From assembly GCA_937900675.1 (NCBI GenBank), contig CALCEA010000138.1:1-11593 (forward strand): a stretch of DNA of 11,593 nucleotides, in the 5' to 3' direction. A model generated the notes under the pieces. It was not told the DNA's origin. It saw only the letters and a list, made by a program, of their open reading frames with translations, and ran no database searches. Shown in pieces: positions 7,461 to 11,593 of this stretch. Position 1 is the first letter of the stretch, and every line of letters starts with the position of its first letter. The translations under genes and the position numbers were made by a program. The stretch is from an uncultured Chitinophagaceae bacterium (GTDB taxonomy: Bacteria; Bacteroidota; Bacteroidia; Chitinophagales; Chitinophagaceae).

Positions 7461-7515
7461 ATAGCTACCTCTCTGCCTCAAGCGGCAAGAACCGATATCG
7501 GCCTCGAGGTACTAT
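7461..7515. repeat. Unidentified inverted-repeat element in the alkD 3' region
   Basis: A 55-base block of about 53 percent GC in DNA that is otherwise AT-rich. Its outer arms, ATAGcTACCTC (7461-7471) and GAGGTACTAT (7506-7515), form a 10-bp stem with one bulged C. Inside are a small hairpin, TGCC (7474-7477) with GGCA (7484-7487), a perfect 10-base palindrome CCGATATCGG (7492-7501), and an 8-base palindrome CCTCGAGG (7502-7509) that overlaps the right arm. The right end includes the alkD stop codon, so the element starts the 3' untranslated region of the minus-strand transcript, ahead of the bidirectional terminator. It lacks the T-tract of a good terminator and does not match tRNA, attC or a riboswitch I know. 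It could be a dispersed REP-like repeat, an mRNA-end structure or a protein-binding site. Confidence 0.6.
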
Positions 7516-8228
7516 TCTTTATTTTTTTCAATTGTAAGCAATGCATCTTTATAATGCTTTAAAGCCTCTCTTTTACTTAAGTTGGACAAGTCGGGATGTT
7601 TTTTTACAAAGTTGATGACCCATTTACTATCTGTTGTTGCGTAAGCTCTTAATGCCCATCCAATGGCTTTGCGTACAAAGAAGTCTTCGTGGAGTTGGCT
7701 ATTTTCAATATACTTAGTTAGTAGCACCGTGTCAGTTTTTGTTTTGTAGGTAAGTTGGAATAAAATACTCATTCTAATCAACCATATATTGCTTGATTGG
7801 TTCCACTTGTTTGTATATGTTTCGATATGTTCAGGATACAATAAGAAAAATTTACTAATAACATGTGTATTGGTACTATCTACGGAATCCCACCAGCTAT
7901 TATGCGTAATCATCCATTCAATTAATGAAAGGGTTTTAATAGACCATAATTTTTTGTGGTGTCCTAATAGTTCAATGGCAAAATAATGTAACTCTCTTTG
8001 TGGTTCAGCAAAACATTCCTTGACTAGTTTAGCTAATTCAGCATGATCATTAATTGGATTGGATTTATAAAACTCCTTACTTAGCGTTCGTCTTAAAGGC
8101 GTTTTAATTCCGTAAAATTCAAACTGATTCAATAAATAAGCTTTTGCTCCTTTGGCAATTGTTTTATCGCCATTGGCTACAAATATTTTTTGAATTTTTG
8201 TTAAATAGGGGTGTGGCATATAATTCAT
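7512..8228 (-). CDS. alkD: AlkD-type DNA alkylation repair glycosylase
   Basis: Monofunctional DNA glycosylase of the HEAT-like-repeat AlkC/AlkD family, which removes positively charged alkylated bases such as 7-methylguanine and 3-methyladenine. The 238 residues are almost entirely alpha-helical, as expected. The residues important in Bacillus cereus AlkD (Trp109, Asp113, Arg148, Trp187) are all present with a constant offset of +4: Trp113 and Asp117 in SWWDSVDS, Arg152 in WLIRMS, and Trp191 in AIGWALRAYA. This supports an active enzyme. The C-terminal SWEALKH-like pattern appears as SKREALKHY. The start is the ATG at 8228, directly after the stop codon of the upstream oxidoreductase gene; an internal ATG three codons later is an alternative. 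Zero spacing implies one transcript and probably translational coupling. No adaptive-response (Ada) regulator is nearby. Confidence 0.9.
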   Translation of the reverse strand: MNYMPHPYLTKIQKIFVANGDKTIAKGAKAYLLNQFEFYGIKTPLRRTLSKEFYKSNPINDHAELAKLVKECFAEPQRELHYFAIELLGHHKKLWSIKTLSLIEWMITHNSWWDSVDSTNTHVISKFFLLYPEHIETYTNKWNQSSNIWLIRMSILFQLTYKTKTDTVLLTKYIENSQLHEDFFVRKAIGWALRAYATTDSKWVINFVKKHPDLSNLSKREALKHYKDALLTIEKNKE

Positions 8229-9266
8229 TTATACTCCTACCACTCTTTTATTGAATGCACTATTTCTTGCAGCTTCTAAAATTCTAATGATGTTTTTTCC
8301 TTCTTGTGCAGAAGTAGGAACAGGAGCGTTATTCAAAATAGCATCAGCCATTTTATCGTAAAAGATTCCATAATTACCTGCTTTACTTGGTATAGTTCTG
8401 TGGGAGATTAATCCATCATTGTCAGTGTATAAAGTGCCGTAATCCTCTTTGGCTTCTATGCCCCAATTTTCTGATCCAGGTTTTTTACCAGCAATTAAAT
8501 CAGCTTCTTGTACATCAGATCTGTTTTTAATGAAACTGCCTTTTGTACCATATATTTTATATCCTGCTAATTGTGTCATAAAGACCATGCCACTGGTTAA
8601 AGTAATACGATGACCTGGGTAATAAAGTATCATGTGAAAATAATCATCTACAATGCCTACTTTTCTGGTAATTCTAATATCTGCAAACACAGCTAATGGC
8701 ATTCCAGATAATAGAATGGCTTGGTCTACTAAATGAGGGCCTAGGTCGTATAATAAACCTGCACCAGGTGTTACTGATTCTTTATGCTTTTTAGGACTTA
8801 GGGTTGTTCTATATCTTTCAAAAGAAATTTGCACATCTAAAAAATCACCAATGGCATCTTCTTTGATTAATTGTTGAATAGTCAAAAAATCTGCATCGTA
8901 TCTTCTATTGTGGTATACAGCTAATTTTAGTCCTTTTTGGTTGGCGATATCATCTAGCTCTTGTGCTTCAGCAGCAGTAATAGTAAATGCTTTTTCACAT
9001 ACCACATGTTTGCCAGCCAACAGTGCTTGTTTAGTATAAGCATAGTGTGTATCATTTGGGCTATTCACAACAACTAAGTCAATGCTTGCATCTGCTAAGA
9101 TTTCTTCGTAACTAGAATAAGATTTGGTGCCAGGGTACGCTGCTTCAATATTTTTTGAAGATCGCTCCCAGCTTCCTACTAATTTAAAATTAGGATTACT
9201 TGCAATAAAGGGAGCATGGAAAACTTTTCCGCTCATGCCAAAGGAAACTAATGCAGTGTTTATCAT
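8229..9266 (-). CDS. Gfo/Idh/MocA family NAD(P)-dependent oxidoreductase
   Basis: Cytoplasmic dehydrogenase of 345 residues with the two-domain Gfo/Idh/MocA layout: an N-terminal Rossmann fold (about 1-120) and a C-terminal alpha/beta domain. The nucleotide-binding segment is ALVSFGMSGKVFHAPFI (5-21), typical of the YdgJ/YhhX-like branch. VVVNSPNDTHY (65-75) and KHVVCEKAF (86-94) follow. The usual EKP motif reads EKA here; the Lys is kept but the Pro is not. The second active-site motif, GAGLLYDLGPHLVDQAI (168-184), supplies His178. The substrate, probably a sugar or polyol, cannot be deduced. I place the start at the ATG at 9266. An in-frame codon at 9317 would add 17 residues read through the terminator hairpin, in front of a Rossmann strand that normally begins the protein. 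The gene follows the aconitase terminator and is coupled to alkD. Confidence 0.9.
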   Translation of the reverse strand: MINTALVSFGMSGKVFHAPFIASNPNFKLVGSWERSSKNIEAAYPGTKSYSSYEEILADASIDLVVVNSPNDTHYAYTKQALLAGKHVVCEKAFTITAAEAQELDDIANQKGLKLAVYHNRRYDADFLTIQQLIKEDAIGDFLDVQISFERYRTTLSPKKHKESVTPGAGLLYDLGPHLVDQAILLSGMPLAVFADIRITRKVGIVDDYFHMILYYPGHRITLTSGMVFMTQLAGYKIYGTKGSFIKNRSDVQEADLIAGKKPGSENWGIEAKEDYGTLYTDNDGLISHRTIPSKAGNYGIFYDKMADAILNNAPVPTSAQEGKNIIRILEAARNSAFNKRVVGV

Positions 9267-9276
9267 GATTAAAGAT

Positions 9277-9309
9277 AAAAAAATCCCCCCAATTACTTGG
9301 AGGGATTTT
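9277..9309 (-). terminator. Intrinsic terminator downstream of aconitase
   Basis: Read on the minus strand, AAAATCCCTCC (9309-9299) pairs with GGGGGGATTTT (9290-9280) in an 11-bp stem with one G-U pair and an 8-base loop. A T-run of seven begins in the stem and continues past it. It lies about 24 bases after the aconitase stop and ends only about 10 bases before the oxidoreductase ATG, so it would separate the two genes unless it is read through. Confidence 0.82.
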
Positions 9310-9332
9310 AAAATCATTAGAGGGGATTTAAA

Positions 9333-11593
9333 CTACCCTGCCACTTGCTTTCTGATAATATTTAATGCACCACCTGCTTTAAACCATTCAATTTGTTGTT
9401 GGTTATAAGTATGGTTCGCTTTAATGGTATCAGTAGATCCATCTTTATGCGTTAACACCAAAGTTAAAGGAGTGCCTGGCGCGAAGCTAGTTAAACCTGT
9501 TACATCAATGCTGTCGTCTTCTTGAATCTTATCGTAATCTGCTTTATCTGCAAATGTTAATGCTAACATACCTTGCTTCTTTAAGTTAGTTTCGTGGATA
9601 CGAGCAAATGATTTTGTCAATACTACACGAACACCTAAATGTCTTGGCTCCATTGCAGCGTGCTCACGAGAACTACCTTCTCCGTAGTTTTCATCACCCA
9701 CTACAATTGTTCCAATACCAGCTGCTTTGTAAGCTCTTTGTGTATTTGGAACAGTATCGTAATTTCCAGTTAATTGGCTCTTTACATTGTCTGTCTTCTC
9801 GTTGAAGAAGTTTACTGCACCAATTAATAAGTTATTAGAGATATTATCTAAGTGACCACGGAATTTCAACCAAGGTCCAGCCATTGAGATATGGTCTGTT
9901 GTACATTTTCCTTTTGCCTTGATCAACAATCTTAAAGATTTTAAATCAGTTCCTTCCCATGCAGCAAATGGATCTAATAATTGTAAACGCTTTGACGCTG
10001 GGTCTACCGCTACAACTACTTTTGAACCATCTTCAGCAGGCGCTTGGTATCCAGCATCTTCTACTGCAAAACCTTTTACTGGTAATTCATCCCCAGTAGG
10101 AGCGTCTAATTTAACTTGCTCACCTTTATCGTTGGTTAATGTATCTGTTAATGGATTGAAAGTTAAGTCACCTGCAATTGCTAAAGCGGTAACTAATTCT
10201 GGAGAACCCACAAATGCATAAGTATTTGGATTGCCATCTGCACGCTTTGCAAAGTTTCTGTTGAAAGAGTGAACAATTGTATTTTTTTCTTTTTTCTCTG
10301 CACCAACTCGTTCCCACATTCCAATACAAGGTCCACAAGCATTAGCGAATACTTTAGCACCAATTTGGCTGAACACATCTAAGAAACCATCTCTTTCAAT
10401 AGTGTATCTTACTTGCTCAGATCCTGGAGTGATCATGTATTCTGCCTTGGTAGTTAAACCTTTTTGAGCAACTTGTTTTGCTAAGCTAACTGCACGGCTA
10501 ATATCTTCATAAGAAGAGTTGGTACAGCTACCAATTAAACCTACTTCCACTTTGGTAGGCCATCCGTTTGCAGCAGCCACTTCTTTCATTTTAGAAATTG
10601 GTGTAGCTAAGTCTGGAGTGAATGGTCCGTTTAAGTGTGGTTCTAAAGTATCTAAATCAATTTCAATTACTTGATCGAAATATTTTTCTGGATTTGCATA
10701 TACTTCTGCATCTGCAGTTAAATGTTCTGCTACTGCATCTGCTAAAGCAGCCACATCTGCACGACCAGTTGAGCTTAAATATCTGCTCATGCTTGCATCA
10801 TAACCAAATGTAGAAGTAGTAGCACCAATTTCAGCACCCATGTTACAAATAGTTCCTTTACCAGTACAACTCATGCTAGTTGCACCTTCACCAAAATATT
10901 CAACTATCGCACCAGTACCACCTTTTACAGTTAAGATACCAGCTACTTTTAAAATCACATCCTTAGGAGCAGTCCATCCGTTCAACTTTCCCTTTAATTT
11001 AATACCAATTAACTTAGGCCATTTTAATTCCCAAGCTAAACCTGCCATTACATCACAAGCATCAGCACCACCCACACCAATTGCTAACATACCTAAACCA
11101 CCAGCGTTAACTGTGTGAGAATCGGTACCAATCATCATACCACCTGGGAATGCATAATTTTCTAATACTACTTGGTGAATGATACCAGCACCAGGCTTCC
11201 AGAAACCTAAACCATATTTGTTAGAAACAGATGCTAAGAAATCATATACTTCTTTACTTTCTGTTGTTGCTACTTGTAAATCTTGTTTTGCTTCTACTTT
11301 TGCAGAAATTAAGTGGTCGCAATGCACTGTACTTGGTACAGCAACTTTAGGACGACCTGCTTGCATAAATTGCAATAATGCCATCTGTGCAGTAGCATCT
11401 TGCATAGCTACACGGTCTGGTGCAAAATCAACATAAGAACCACCTCTTTCGAAGCCTTCTAATTTTTGATCACTATGTAAATGAGAGAATAAAATCTTTT
11501 CAGATAAGGTAAGAGGACGACCTAACATTTTACGAGCCGCTTCCACTTTCGCTGGCATTTCAGCGTACACTTTTTTGATCATTTCGATATCAA
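9333..11593 (-). CDS. acn: Aconitate hydratase, mitochondrial-type (5' end cut by window edge)
   Basis: Iron-sulfur enzyme of the TCA cycle that interconverts citrate and isocitrate via cis-aconitate. About 752 residues are visible. The frame stays open to the window edge, and the codons before the Met at 11582 read D-I-E, so the true start lies just outside and only a few residues are missing. Numbering from that Met, the [4Fe-4S] ligands are Cys353 (in [13 protein letters not shown]) and Cys416 and Cys419 (in ACGPCIGMW). Other family motifs are [11 protein letters not shown] (82-92), [24 protein letters not shown] (152-175) and SFNRNF (439-444). The C-terminal swivel domain carries [22 protein letters not shown] with the catalytic Ser. 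Length and motifs fit the roughly 750-residue form related to mitochondrial aconitase, not the longer AcnA or AcnB. An intrinsic terminator follows the gene. Confidence 0.96.
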   Translation of the reverse strand, partial: DIEMIKKVYAEMPAKVEAARKMLGRPLTLSEKILFSHLHSDQKLEGFERGGSYVDFAPDRVAMQDATAQMALLQFMQAGRPKVAVPSTVHCDHLISAKVEAKQDLQVATTESKEVYDFLASVSNKYGLGFWKPGAGIIHQVVLENYAFPGGMMIGTDSHTVNAGGLGMLAIGVGGADACDVMAGLAWELKWPKLIGIKLKGKLNGWTAPKDVILKVAGILTVKGGTGAIVEYFGEGATSMSCTGKGTICNMGAEIGATTSTFGYDASMSRYLSSTGRADVAALADAVAEHLTADAEVYANPEKYFDQVIEIDLDTLEPHLNGPFTPDLATPISKMKEVAAANGWPTKVEVGLIGSCTNSSYEDISRAVSLAKQVAQKGLTTKAEYMITPGSEQVRYTIERDGFLDVFSQIGAKVFANACGPCIGMWERVGAEKKEKNTIVHSFNRNFAKRADGNPNTYAFVGSPELVTALAIAGDLTFNPLTDTLTNDKGEQVKLDAPTGDELPVKGFAVEDAGYQAPAEDGSKVVVAVDPASKRLQLLDPFAAWEGTDLKSLRLLIKAKGKCTTDHISMAGPWLKFRGHLDNISNNLLIGAVNFFNEKTDNVKSQLTGNYDTVPNTQRAYKAAGIGTIVVGDENYGEGSSREHAAMEPRHLGVRVVLTKSFARIHETNLKKQGMLALTFADKADYDKIQEDDSIDVTGLTSFAPGTPLTLVLTHKDGSTDTIKANHTYNQQQIEWFKAGGALNIIRKQVAG

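Noticed and set aside
7461..7515. The structured element as an integron attC site or a tRNA-derived attachment site.
   Set aside because: It lacks the GTTRRRY/RYYYAAC core boxes, has no tRNA-like arms or terminal CCA, and no integrase gene is nearby.
9264..9317. A 17-residue hydrophobic extension of the oxidoreductase that might look like a signal peptide.
   Set aside because: It is read through the terminator hairpin and sits before a Rossmann strand that normally begins the protein; the ATG at 9266 is the natural start.
9124..9408. A 94-codon plus-strand frame crossing the aconitase-oxidoreductase junction.
   Set aside because: It is antisense to two genes and a terminator and has no protein-like features.
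9608..11436. Several open frames of 60-100 codons on the plus strand opposite aconitase, and one on the minus strand within it.
   Set aside because: They lie wholly within a strongly conserved gene and show low-complexity, mirror-image composition with no domain.
1..11593. A hidden defence, mobile or biosynthetic system.
   Set aside because: Nearly all bases are accounted for by recognisable housekeeping genes with uniform composition. There are no transposase, integrase, toxin-antitoxin, CRISPR or synthase genes and no gene-free gap over 300 bases.

Overview
The window looks like an ordinary chromosomal stretch from a low-GC member of the Bacteroidota. The Chitinophagaceae or a close relative is the best guess, but that family placement is inference. 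The phylum is supported by four things: a lipoprotein-type TamA homologue (TamL), a type IX secretion plug-family protein (DUF5103), promoter-like TAnnTTTG boxes, and no Shine-Dalgarno-type leaders. All genes seen are housekeeping or envelope functions. I found no mobile element, CRISPR array, tRNA, rRNA or defence locus.

Layout, left to right. The 3' end of proS (1-119) is followed 12 bases later by truB on the same strand. truB runs tail-to-tail into tamL (minus), overlapping it by 12 bases. tamL is divergent from a SpoU/TrmH-family RNA methyltransferase; their start codons are only 4 bases apart, and a good tamL promoter match lies inside the methyltransferase gene. The methyltransferase abuts, tail-to-tail with no spacer, an FtsX/LolC-E-type ABC permease (minus). 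That permease is divergent from the T9SS plug-family gene. Next come a short intergenic SRP (4.5S) RNA gene with its own promoter and terminator, and a transaldolase gene of the small TalC/MipB type.

A bidirectional terminator and a compact GC-richer inverted-repeat element of unknown nature (7461-7515) separate the transaldolase gene from a minus-strand block. In transcription order that block is aconitase (5' end just cut by the window edge), an intrinsic terminator, a Gfo/Idh/MocA-type oxidoreductase, and an AlkD-type DNA glycosylase whose ATG directly follows the oxidoreductase stop codon.

Functional themes are translation and RNA modification (ProS, TruB, the methyltransferase), envelope biogenesis and secretion (TamL, the permease, the plug protein, SRP RNA), central carbon metabolism (transaldolase, aconitase) and alkylation repair. 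The genes do not form one pathway. The parts most worth a second look are the unexplained hairpin element at 7461-7515, the 4-bp divergent start region with its embedded promoter, and the terminator placed directly before the oxidoreductase start. I see no convincing evidence of a wholly new biological system.
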